Source: CBDUBH01 sp965365345
GTDB taxonomy: Bacteria > Bacteroidota > Ignavibacteria > Ignavibacteriales > SURF-24
Direction: 5' to 3'
Assembly: GCA_965365345.1 (NCBI GenBank)
Contig: CBDUBH010000014.1
Location: 1 to 48,650 of the forward strand
DNA length: 48,650 nt
Shown here: one piece after another, positions 1 through 7,746 of the stretch
Layout of the letters: every line of letters begins with the position of its first letter
How positions within the stretch are numbered: position 1 is the stretch's first letter
The notes under the pieces: model-generated
Told to the model about the DNA's origin: nothing
Database searches by the model: none
Seen by the model: the letters and a program-made list of their open reading frames with translations, nothing else
Made by a program: the position numbers and the translations under genes

Positions 1-663
1 CCGCCATTGCCTCATATGATGCCCGAATTTTTTATCTCCTTTGAAAAGGAAGTAATCATTGGCATCATTAATTACTAAAGTATCGGTTTCTGTGGTAATT
101 ATCATTTTATCAATTAAAACAGTTGAATTTTCTGATCCGCCTTTTGGTAGCGAAATTGCAATTAATTTCCAGTTTTCTTCAGGATTTTCATTGTTTGCAA
201 CTTTTACGAACTTCAATTTTCTTGTAATTTTTGTTGTAAAAGGTTTGGAAATTACGGTATCAACCAAAGAAGTATCTCTGAAAGAAACCGGCTCGTAAGA
301 AGCAGCGATCACCAAAACTCCTTCAAAAGTTTTTATTACTGTTCCATCAACAGTATCATTCACGGCAACGGATTCAGGAATATCAATTATTAATTCGCGG
401 CTGACGGAAAGCATTTTTTGTCCGAATTTTACGGGATAAATTTCAGTATTAATTTTTCCTAAAATATTTTGAACGCCGTTTTCATTATAATTTGCATCAA
501 AAGTAGAAACTGCTTCATCACCATCTGCAATTTTAAGCATCGCTTCTTTATCAGAAAGTAAAGGATCAACTGAATTGCTGCATCCGGCAAACCAAATTAA
601 TGCTAGTAAAGAAACAAAGATCAATCCCCATTTTGCCATCTCCAAACGGATATTACTTACCAT
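1..663 (-). CDS. lipoprotein, C-terminal part beyond window edge
   Basis: An open frame of 221 codons runs off the left edge with no stop. I chose the ATG at 663 because AGGAG lies six bases upstream; an in-frame ATG at 750 has only a weak site but is not excluded, since the frame stays open up to it. From 663 the product has a basic start, a hydrophobic stretch (GLIFVSLLALIWF) and a lipobox-like FAGC with Cys28, so it should be lipid-anchored after export. The mature part is acidic and beta-rich in character, and I recognise no family. It lies downstream of a sigma-54 activator gene on the same strand, with possible control elements between them, so it may be a target of that activator. This link is inference. 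Confidence 0.75.
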   Translation of the reverse strand, partial: MVSNIRLEMAKWGLIFVSLLALIWFAGCSNSVDPLLSDKEAMLKIADGDEAVSTFDANYNENGVQNILGKINTEIYPVKFGQKMLSVSRELIIDIPESVAVNDTVDGTVIKTFEGVLVIAASYEPVSFRDTSLVDTVISKPFTTKITRKLKFVKVANNENPEENWKLIAISLPKGGSENSTVLIDKMIITTETDTLVINDANDYFLFKGDKKFGHHMRQWR

Positions 664-784
664 TTTTTGCTCCTGAAATTTAATTTCATTTGAATTTTTT
701 GATTCGTTGTTTTGATAATCTTTAATTTGAAATATTTTTTCTGTTTTCATTTTCCCGTAAGTTTTATTTTTTCTGCATTTATTA

Positions 785-801
785 ACTCATATTTTGTGCC
801 A
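785..801 (-). promoter_or_regulatory. possible sigma-54 promoter (-24 box good, -12 box poor)
   Basis: On the minus strand the sequence reads TGGCACA AAAT ATGAG. The -24 part matches the sigma-54 consensus TGGCAYR fully; the -12 part keeps only TG of TTGCW. The predicted transcript would start near 775, in front of both possible starts of the lipoprotein gene. The neighbouring gene upstream encodes a sigma-54 activator, which raises the prior. The -12 mismatch keeps confidence low. Confidence 0.35.
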
Positions 802-837
802 GGTGATAAAAACAAAGCAGATTTTTATAAGTAATTA

Positions 838-921
838 TTTTGAAATGACTTACAAAAAATGCGTGGAATTTTGAAATGCATGGAAAATCATTTGAAATGC
901 CTGGATGCACAGTTTTGTGCA
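838..921 (-). promoter_or_regulatory. repeat cluster and palindrome, possible activator binding sites
   Basis: On the minus strand the motif CCANGCATTTCAAA occurs at 890-904 and 869-883, with a weaker form CCACGCATTTTT at 855-866 and a shorter one (GTCATTTCAAAA) at 838-849. Next to them, 906-921 is a perfect palindrome TGCACA-GTTT-TGTGCA. The cluster lies about 65-145 bases upstream of the start inferred from the TGGCAC box, the usual place for enhancer sites of sigma-54 activators. On the minus strand no T-run follows the palindrome, so it is not a good terminator for the activator gene. Confidence 0.35.
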
Positions 922-1007
922 GTTTTTTGCGGAATTTTCTACATTTTTGGTCAGATCTTGTTAATAGTATGTTTTATAGAATCTTCAAAATAATTCTGCA
1001 TTCTAAA

Positions 1008-3434
1008 TTATTTCAAAAGATTTTTGATTATTCCATCAAGATATGAATGAAATTTTTGCGGAAGATTTTTGTATTTGGAATTTAATTTTGATCGAACTTC
1101 TTCGAAATTTTTTTGATCTAAAGATCTTACGTCCGATTCAACATTCCTTAAAAATGTATTAACTTTTGACGCAACTTTTTCGCGGATCTCCTCATCTTCA
1201 CTTTGCGAAATGTCCTGAATTGCAGAATCAATATCGAAATTGTTTTCGTAATAAATTTTGAAAACATTTCCGCGGAAATTTTCGGAAACAATGGTGCGGC
1301 TTAAATTTAATTCTTTTGCGGTTTCGGTAATTGATGAGTGCGAAAATTTCTTTTCCCGAAGCGAATCCAGAATCAATTCATCAGTATTTAATTTTGTTGA
1401 TTTTAAAATTCCGTTTGGCAGATCGCTTAATTTTATAATATTCCGGTTTTCCGCTTTTGCAAAAATTACTGCGTGTTTTATTGCAGATTCCAACTCACGC
1501 ACATTTCCGCGCCATTCGTAATTATTCAAAATATCAAATACAACTTGCGAAATCGAAATATTTTCACTTGTTGCAAAATAACCGGCAATTACGGGAATAT
1601 CATCTTTTCGCTCACGTAAAGCGGGAAGTTCAACTTTTATAACATTCAATCTGTAAAAAAGATCTTCCCTGAATTTCTTTTCTTTAACTAATTTAAAAAG
1701 ATCTTTATTTGTTGCGGCAACAATTCTAACGTCTGTTTTTATGGTTTTTGAAGAACCGACTTTTTCAAATTCACCTGATTGCAAAACCCTCAAAAGTTTT
1801 ACTTGAAAATTTTTGGAAGTTTCGCCGATCTCATCAAGAAAAATCGTGCCTTTATCAGCAGATTCAAATCTTCCTGATTTTTCCGAAACGGCATTTGTAA
1901 ATGCACCTTTTACATGACCGAATAATTCAGATTCCAGCAAAGTTTCAGAAAGCGCTGCACAATTTACGGCAATAAAATTATTTGATCTTCTTTTTTCATT
2001 CAAATGATGAAGTGCTTTTGCTATCAATTCTTTTCCCGTTCCGCTTTCACCTAATATTAAAACCGTTGCATCCTGCGTTCCTACTTTTTTTACAAGATCA
2101 ACAACTGAATTCATAGCGCGGCTTTTATAAATAATTCCGTGAAAATTATTTGCGGAATTTTGAATTTGTTCAACGGGAATTTCTTCTTTTTCTTTTTGCT
2201 TTAAATCTTCAATTTCACTTTTCAATTTTGAAATTTTTTCAAGCAGTTCAGATGAATTTTTTTCGCCGAGAAATTCAAATTCACTTTGCAATTTAGAAAG
2301 TTCATTTTCTTTTTCATTCAGATTTTTACGTAAAAGTTCTGCTTCATTTTCAATTTCGCCGGCGCGTTTTAATTTATTCCAAATGAAATCTGAAATTTCA
2401 AAAATGCCTAAAAATAAAAAGGGAACAACAAAAATATAAAATTGAAGTTGAACATTGAAAAAGGAAAAAAGTAAAAAACTAATCACGAAAAAAAATAAAA
2501 ATGCTGCAGAATATTTGATCAAATTTCTTAATTTCGAAAAGATCAAAAAGAAAATTATCAATCCGAAAAATATTGAAGAAACTTTCCAGTATTTTGTTAT
2601 TATAAATCTGTTATTAAAAATATTATCCAGCGCAAACGCCTGAATTGCCAAGCCGGGAAGTTCATCATCAAACGCGGTTTTTATTGTAACGGCAATTTGC
2701 GGATCGCTTATTCCGATTATTACGAATTTATCTTTGAAAATTTTTTTTGCCGCGGATTCATTTTCGGAAATTTCAAAATATTCGATAAGCGAAAAATTCG
2801 TAAATCCGTTTTGTGAAGAAATGAAATTCACTTTCATAACTTCCGGGGCTGTAAAATTTTCTTTCACGGTTTTTGCAAGCGCGGCGGAAAAAGATCTTTC
2901 GTTTGTTTGATTTGAATTCAATTGATGCGGAATCAAAATCCCGTTTTTATCAAAATAATTAGAATGCCCGGTTTCAACATCAACAAGAAATTTTTTCGGT
3001 TCGGGAAAAAGCACGCTGCCGGAATTATTCTTTTCATCAAAATTATTTATTACTGAAGTTAGAACGACTTTGCCGGAGTTTTTAATTTCATTAATTAATA
3101 GTTCGCCGTAAACAGATTGTGAAGAAATTCTATCAGAAAGAAAAATATTTAATCCGATTGCCTTCGCTTCAAATTTTGTAAGTTGATTTATCAAAAGCGC
3201 ATAATAACTGCGTTTTAACGGCCACGAACCTAAATTATCAAAATCATTTTTCGTAATATTTATTAAAACAATATTTGTGTCGGGTTTAACTTCGCCGCGA
3301 AGTTTGTAAAATGCGTGTTCAAGATTTCGATTTAAAGAAAGTCCGTAATCTTTATAGATCAAAAGCGAAATCAAAGCCAAAGCAAAAATAGCGAGTTTGA
3401 TGTAAATCTTTTTTTCACGGGAAATATTTTTCAT
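1008..3434 (-). CDS. CHASE2-domain sigma-54 activator (AAA+)
   Basis: This 808-residue protein is a membrane-bound enhancer-binding activator. In order: a transmembrane helix (about 11-27), an extracytoplasmic CHASE2 sensor (about 30-275), three transmembrane helices (about 284-350), a coiled coil (about 355-415) and a sigma-54 AAA+ domain (about 430-670). Visible motifs are Walker A GESGTGKE at 462-469, Walker B TIFLDEIGE at 530-538 and the arginine-finger region FREDLFYRLN near 588. The sigma-54 contact loop reads GAFTNA (510-515) instead of GAFTGA. A helix-turn-helix-like stretch (SITETAKELNLSRTIVSENF, 701-720) is followed by about 88 charged, probably helical residues, where most relatives end. 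No strong ribosome binding site is seen at the ATG. The class is certain; the signal and targets are unknown. Confidence 0.93.
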   Translation of the reverse strand: MKNISREKKIYIKLAIFALALISLLIYKDYGLSLNRNLEHAFYKLRGEVKPDTNIVLINITKNDFDNLGSWPLKRSYYALLINQLTKFEAKAIGLNIFLSDRISSQSVYGELLINEIKNSGKVVLTSVINNFDEKNNSGSVLFPEPKKFLVDVETGHSNYFDKNGILIPHQLNSNQTNERSFSAALAKTVKENFTAPEVMKVNFISSQNGFTNFSLIEYFEISENESAAKKIFKDKFVIIGISDPQIAVTIKTAFDDELPGLAIQAFALDNIFNNRFIITKYWKVSSIFFGLIIFFLIFSKLRNLIKYSAAFLFFFVISFLLFSFFNVQLQFYIFVVPFLFLGIFEISDFIWNKLKRAGEIENEAELLRKNLNEKENELSKLQSEFEFLGEKNSSELLEKISKLKSEIEDLKQKEKEEIPVEQIQNSANNFHGIIYKSRAMNSVVDLVKKVGTQDATVLILGESGTGKELIAKALHHLNEKRRSNNFIAVNCAALSETLLESELFGHVKGAFTNAVSEKSGRFESADKGTIFLDEIGETSKNFQVKLLRVLQSGEFEKVGSSKTIKTDVRIVAATNKDLFKLVKEKKFREDLFYRLNVIKVELPALRERKDDIPVIAGYFATSENISISQVVFDILNNYEWRGNVRELESAIKHAVIFAKAENRNIIKLSDLPNGILKSTKLNTDELILDSLREKKFSHSSITETAKELNLSRTIVSENFRGNVFKIYYENNFDIDSAIQDISQSEDEEIREKVASKVNTFLRNVESDVRSLDQKNFEEVRSKLNSKYKNLPQKFHSYLDGIIKNLLK

Positions 3435-3468
3435 CTGAAAAAACTATCTGAAAATCATTTTGAAAATT

Positions 3469-3663
3469 TTATTTGTTTCTTTGCGAAGCAAGTCTGAAAT
3501 TATAAACTGCAGAAACTACCGAAGCGCCCGCTCCGAATGCGCCTGCAAATACTGAAATAATTGTAACGGTTCTTACTGAAGAAAGTGCGTCAACGGTTCC
3601 TATTAATGCAATCATTGTTGAAATAAAAGCAGATATCACAAAAATAATTCCTTTATTTTTCAT
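3469..3663 (-). CDS. small two-helix membrane protein, unknown
   Basis: A 64-residue protein with AAGGAAG a few bases before its ATG, which supports real translation. It has two hydrophobic segments, about residues 5-24 and 33-54, the second rich in Gly and Ala, and ends in a basic tail (RLASQRNK). It has no recognisable family. It ends 34 bases before the CHASE2 activator on the same strand, so the two are probably co-transcribed; a role with the activator in the membrane is possible but only inferred from position. Confidence 0.6.
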   Translation of the reverse strand: MKNKGIIFVISAFISTMIALIGTVDALSSVRTVTIISVFAGAFGAGASVVSAVYNFRLASQRNK

Positions 3664-3781
3664 AATACTTCCTTTCTTAAAATATTTTGATTTTTAAAAA
3701 CCGATACTGAAATATAGAAAATAATTTTCGCAATGTTGAATTGATTTTTTTTGAAAGAAATTTTTGAAAAAAAATGAAATA

Positions 3782-4153
3782 TCATTTTGTAAAAAATGCG
3801 TGTCTTGTTGAAATGAATAAAATCAATAGTCCTATCAAAATTATGCTTAGTGTAATTACGGTAAATCTTCTTATCAATCTATCCTGATTATGAGTTCCGG
3901 AAATTTCTTTTGCAAGATGTTTGTAGTTTAAAAATCCTATTATAATCACTGAAATTCCCCAGATAGCAAGAAGAATACCAATTATATTTGCAATAAGTTG
4001 ATTTGAATAATTTCTGAAAGGAATTAATTTAATGATAGCCAAACCTCCGCCGATGCTTGCTAATCCGGTTCTTATCCAAGCAGCAAAAGTCCTTTCTATT
4101 GCTAAAGTTGTGCGTAATCTTGCAAGGGTTTCCTGTAATGTTTCATTTTGCAT
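3782..4153 (-). CDS. DUF202 (YidH-like) inner membrane protein
   Basis: A 123-residue membrane protein. The N-terminal stretch LARLRTTLAIERTFAAWIRT followed by GLASIGGGLA is the hallmark of the DUF202 family, and three hydrophobic helices follow (about 30-45, 53-76 and 96-117). The family's function is not established. Its ATG sits one base after the stop codon of the SoxB-like phosphoesterase gene upstream, so the two are almost certainly one operon and may be translationally coupled. Confidence 0.85.
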   Translation of the reverse strand: MQNETLQETLARLRTTLAIERTFAAWIRTGLASIGGGLAIIKLIPFRNYSNQLIANIIGILLAIWGISVIIIGFLNYKHLAKEISGTHNQDRLIRRFTVITLSIILIGLLILFISTRHAFFTK

Positions 4154-4154
4154 T

Positions 4155-5597
4155 TTAAATTGCCAATACTTTTCCTGTAATCTCCGAATTAATCATTTTA
4201 AATTTATTTAGATATTTTGCAAGTGCATCAATTGCTTTTATATTTGTTGAAGTTCTTTCACTTCCGAATTTATCCGGAATTCCCTGGTTTGTTACATATG
4301 CAGCTTCGTAATTTCTTTTTAGATCAATAGGTTTTTCATTTACAAAAATATTTTGTACTCTTAAATTAAATTGATTTTCAATTTTAAAATATAAATTCAT
4401 TCCGGAAAATCTTTTTACATATCCGCCCATTTGTTTATAAGGATCTGAAGAAAAAGTCCGCTCAAGATTTTCTTCCAGCATCTGCCGGATTTCTTCGCCG
4501 GTAATTTTACAAATCTGAACTTCGGGATTTACAGGAATTATATTCCAAAGATCGTTCATTGTAATTTCGCCTGCGGGAACCGGCGCTCCGTAACGCCATC
4601 CATTAGAAAATGAAATTTCAGAGCCTGTTATATCAATTAAACTTTGTGTTAAAAAATTATCCATAGTAGATTCAAGATTTGAATTTCTGTTCAATGCCGT
4701 AGCGATTTTTCCGGCAATCTGATTTAAATAGTTTCTGTGCGGTTTGTAAATTTCATTTATCATTTCATCAATATTATTATCAGGAAAAATTGAATCATCA
4801 ATCGTAATTAATTGATGTTTAAAATTTTTAATTCGATTATCATCTAATTGAATTTCTATTTTTCCCAAAAATGATCCGTGCGCACCGGATTGAATAATTA
4901 CAGTTTCATTTATTTTAACGGGAGAAAAAGTTCTGTTGTGAGTATGTCCGCTAAGCAAAATATCAATTCCCTTTATTTCATTGGCTAATTTAACATCATG
5001 CGGAAATCCCAAATGCGAAAGTACAATTATCAGATCAACATTTTTGTTTTTCAGTTCATTAATATATTCCGGTAATTCTTCATTCCCCAAAGTAAAATAA
5101 ATTCCTTCGCTGAATTTCGGCGGCATGGTTTTATCAATTATATTTGATGCAATTCCGATAACGCCGATCTTAATTCCATTTATTTCCTTTATCAAATAAG
5201 GATCAAAAAACAACTCGCCGGAATTTTTTTTGTAACAATTAATTGCTAGAACCGGATAATTTAATTTTTGAGAAATTTCTTTTAACTTTTCCGGACCGTA
5301 AGCAAAATCCCAGTGGGCGGTCATTGCATCAAGTTTAAGTTCATTTAAAACGGGGATCAACGCTTCGCCTTCGGATATAACTGCTGCAAAAGTTCCGTGA
5401 ATAGTATCGCCGTTATCCAGAAAAATTACATTTCCGTTTTTTTCATTTCTAATTTTATTTACCATTGAGGTAATATTTGCAAATCCGCCGGCAATTTTAT
5501 ATTCTGCTTTAGAGCCGCTCCAAAATAATTCGTAATGCGGTTCCATGTAAGCATGCGTATCATTTATTTGCAGAATGGTCAATTCTTTTTTACTCAT
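4155..5597 (-). CDS. SoxB-like / 5'-nucleotidase family metallophosphoesterase
   Basis: A 480-residue two-domain hydrolase. I place the start at 5597 (MSKKELTILQ) because AAAGGAA lies just upstream; an in-frame ATG 20 codons earlier has no such site. Dimetal motifs: NDTH (12-15), DNGD (61-64), SHLGFPHD (194-201) and SGHTHN (216-221). Where 5'-nucleotidases have GNHE, this protein has AHWDFAYG (94-101), the form found in SoxB thiosulfohydrolases, and MGGYVKRFSGM near the C-terminus also resembles SoxB. No signal peptide is visible, whereas SoxB is normally exported, and no other sox gene is in the window. The substrate is therefore open: a sulfonate or thiosulfonate ester, or a nucleotide. It overlaps nothing and leads directly into the DUF202 gene. 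Confidence 0.8.
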   Translation of the reverse strand: MSKKELTILQINDTHAYMEPHYELFWSGSKAEYKIAGGFANITSMVNKIRNEKNGNVIFLDNGDTIHGTFAAVISEGEALIPVLNELKLDAMTAHWDFAYGPEKLKEISQKLNYPVLAINCYKKNSGELFFDPYLIKEINGIKIGVIGIASNIIDKTMPPKFSEGIYFTLGNEELPEYINELKNKNVDLIIVLSHLGFPHDVKLANEIKGIDILLSGHTHNRTFSPVKINETVIIQSGAHGSFLGKIEIQLDDNRIKNFKHQLITIDDSIFPDNNIDEMINEIYKPHRNYLNQIAGKIATALNRNSNLESTMDNFLTQSLIDITGSEISFSNGWRYGAPVPAGEITMNDLWNIIPVNPEVQICKITGEEIRQMLEENLERTFSSDPYKQMGGYVKRFSGMNLYFKIENQFNLRVQNIFVNEKPIDLKRNYEAAYVTNQGIPDKFGSERTSTNIKAIDALAKYLNKFKMINSEITGKVLAI

Positions 5598-5859
5598 AAA
5601 AATTCCTTTATAACTTCTCCATAAATTTATGATGCCTGAAAAGAAATAAAGGTTCAAGTCAATTTGTGATTAGAAAAATGAGAATTATAAAATGAAGGAA
5701 TTAAGATCTAATTAATAAAATGATCAGAATCATTTTGAAAAAATTAATGCAAATCAGAATGAAAAATTTTAATGAAAAAGTTGAACAAATTTTTAGATTG
5801 ATTTTATATTTTATATTTAATTAAAATTGCAGATCAAATAAAAAAGAAAAATCAAGTTT
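5598..5859. other. divergent intergenic region
   Basis: Extremely AT-rich gap between the SoxB-like gene (minus) and the Tat/NusG-II gene (plus). It must hold both promoters, but no box stands out. Confidence 0.5.
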
Positions 5860-6612
5860 ATGAGTATAAAAATATTTTCACGCCGTTCGTTTTTAAAATC
5901 AATGGGAGTAGCCGCGGCGGCGCTCGGAACCGGAGTTGCAACCGGAAATTACTTTACTGAGAAAGCACGAAAATCTTTTTCAGTTAACGGATTTTTGCCC
6001 GGCGATGAACAAATTTTATTTGAATCGGTTACGGCTTTTGCAAATAAAACAGGAAATATATTTAAGCCGTTAATCATTGCGGAAAATAAAATTAAAGAGA
6101 TAATTCAAAAAGCATATTTTTCAGTTGATAAAGAAAACGGATTTTTTGATAATGGAAATATTACTTTCCGCGTTGTTAAAATAAATTCAAATATAAATAG
6201 CGATATTCTTTTAAGCGATAATTTTAATTCAATTTATGATCCGCTTGAAGATTTTTCAGGAGGATTTATTTTACTCCGCAATAAATTACAAAACCGGAAA
6301 GCAGAATATTTCTTCACTGCCACTTACGAAGAAAAAAATTTCTTAAACAAAATATTTGATCATGAAAAATTTGCTGTGATCGAAAATGAAAAAGGTTTAG
6401 CAGATAAAATTGAACTGAACAAAGATTATAAAAGTATTTCCGTTAATGGAACTCAAGGCAAAACAATTTTAAAAGTTGAGAGCGGAAAAGTTCATGTGCA
6501 CTCTTCCGCTTGCAGACATGAACTTTGTAAATTAAGCGGCTTTGCATCCAAACGCGGCGATTTTATTGCGTGCGCACCGAATAAGGTAATTATAAAAATT
6601 GAATCGGCTTAG
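5860..6612 (+). CDS. Tat-exported protein with C-terminal NusG-II-like domain
   Basis: A 250-residue protein opening with a textbook twin-arginine signal, SRRSFLK at residues 7-13, followed by an Ala/Gly-rich hydrophobic stretch. The middle is unrecognised. The last 55 residues look like the NusG domain II-like module of exported proteins: GKVHVHSSACRHELCKLSG followed by CAPNKVIIKIE, with Cys218, Cys223 and Cys238. Such modules are often encoded beside flavin-transfer and redox genes, and here the next gene, 34 bases on, is apbE. A Tat route suggests the protein folds, perhaps with a cofactor, before export. The exact job is unknown. Confidence 0.75.
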   Translation: MSIKIFSRRSFLKSMGVAAAALGTGVATGNYFTEKARKSFSVNGFLPGDEQILFESVTAFANKTGNIFKPLIIAENKIKEIIQKAYFSVDKENGFFDNGNITFRVVKINSNINSDILLSDNFNSIYDPLEDFSGGFILLRNKLQNRKAEYFFTATYEEKNFLNKIFDHEKFAVIENEKGLADKIELNKDYKSISVNGTQGKTILKVESGKVHVHSSACRHELCKLSGFASKRGDFIACAPNKVIIKIESA

Positions 6613-6646
6613 GTGAAATCTCAAAATTTATTTTTAAAAATTATTG

Positions 6647-7654
6647 ATGAAAAAAAATATTTTATACATAGTATTATTCTTTGTTTTTTTTGCTGTCGGA
6701 TTTTTAATTTCAAAAGAGTTCAATAAAAAAAACACTGTTGTAAAACGTACACAAATTTTACTTGGAACAGTTGTGGTAATTCAAGTTCGAAATTTTGATG
6801 AAGATAAAGCCAATGATGCAATTTCAAAAGCATTTGCAGAGATTAAAAGAATTGAGGATCTATTCACAACTTACAGAAATGCCGGAGAAATTTATAAGAT
6901 TAATCATTCTTCCGACACTGTATTTACAGTAGATGATGAAGTTTTTGGTCTATTGAAAACAGGTGATTCATTGTGGCAAATTTCCGGCGGGGCATTTGAT
7001 CTTGCACTTGAATCTGTTACTAAGGTTTGGGGATTTGATAGCGATGAACCTGCCGTTCCGGAAAATGATTCACTTAAAAATGCGATGGAAAATTCAGGAT
7101 GGAAAAATGTGGAATTAATTGAACGGAAAAAGATAAAAAGGAAAAACAAAGTTAAGTTTAACTTTGGCGCAATTGCAAAAGGATACGCGGTCGATAGAGC
7201 AATCGAAATTTTGAAAAACGAAAATGTTACCGGAGCACTAGTAAATGCGGGCGGAGAGATAAAAGTTATTGGTAAAGATTGGAAAGTCGGTGTTCAGCAT
7301 CCCAGGAATCCAAATTCATTAATTTTGAAATTAGATTTAAAAGAGAAATCAGTTGCAACTTCCGGTGATTATGAACAATATTTTGAAGTAAATGGAATTC
7401 GTTATCATCATATATTTGATCCTGCTACAGGTTTTCCTGCAAAAGGCTTACAAAGCGTAACAGTGATTTCAAAAAGTAATACTTGGGCTGATGCTGTATC
7501 AACCGCAGCTTTTGTACTTGGAAAAGAAAAAGGATTTGAATTTGTAAAATCGCTAAAAGGTACCGAAGCATTTTTTGTTGATTCACTCGGAAATGAAAAA
7601 ATGACAGACGGATTTAATAAATATTTAATAGAGAAAATAATTGATTCAAATTAA
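6647..7654 (+). CDS. apbE: FAD:protein FMN transferase
   Basis: A 335-residue ApbE-family enzyme, which moves FMN from FAD onto Thr/Ser of exported redox proteins. I use the ATG at 6647 rather than the TTG directly before it; neither has a clear ribosome binding site. One N-terminal transmembrane anchor (about 5-24) places the catalytic part outside the inner membrane. Family motifs are present: FGAIAKGYAVDRA, ALVNAGGEIKVIG and the signature HHIFDPATGFP. It is probably in one unit with the Tat/NusG-II gene upstream. No Rnf, Nqr or other obvious flavoprotein substrate gene is in the window. Confidence 0.93.
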   Translation: MKKNILYIVLFFVFFAVGFLISKEFNKKNTVVKRTQILLGTVVVIQVRNFDEDKANDAISKAFAEIKRIEDLFTTYRNAGEIYKINHSSDTVFTVDDEVFGLLKTGDSLWQISGGAFDLALESVTKVWGFDSDEPAVPENDSLKNAMENSGWKNVELIERKKIKRKNKVKFNFGAIAKGYAVDRAIEILKNENVTGALVNAGGEIKVIGKDWKVGVQHPRNPNSLILKLDLKEKSVATSGDYEQYFEVNGIRYHHIFDPATGFPAKGLQSVTVISKSNTWADAVSTAAFVLGKEKGFEFVKSLKGTEAFFVDSLGNEKMTDGFNKYLIEKIIDSN

Positions 7655-7692
7655 TTAGGTAAAATTAAATCAAAAACATGAATTTCAATTTG

Positions 7693-7719
7693 AAATGCCC
7701 GCAAGATTTGCGGGCATTT
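7693..7719. terminator. hairpin between convergent genes, possible two-way terminator
   Basis: A perfect 12-base stem (AAATGCCCGCAA against TTGCGGGCATTT) with a three-base loop, placed between the convergent apbE and alpha/beta hydrolase genes. There is no long T-run on either side, so termination strength is uncertain. Confidence 0.6.
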
Positions 7720-7746
7720 GCATAAGATCATATATTAAAATCCATT

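Larger units (their letters stand above)
664..1007. other. intergenic region, lipoprotein/activator gap
   Basis: No gene of its own is seen in these 344 bases, although the lipoprotein frame could extend back to 750. It holds the possible sigma-54 promoter and the repeat cluster described separately. The stretch 922-1007 is AT-rich and I see nothing further in it. Confidence 0.7.

Noticed and set aside
59..298. Plus-strand 79-residue frame
   Set aside because: It lies opposite the lipoprotein frame, has no ribosome binding site and an unlikely composition; it is a shadow.
906..921. Palindrome considered as terminator of the CHASE2 activator gene
   Set aside because: On the minus strand no T-run follows it; the T-run is on the plus strand side, where no gene ends.
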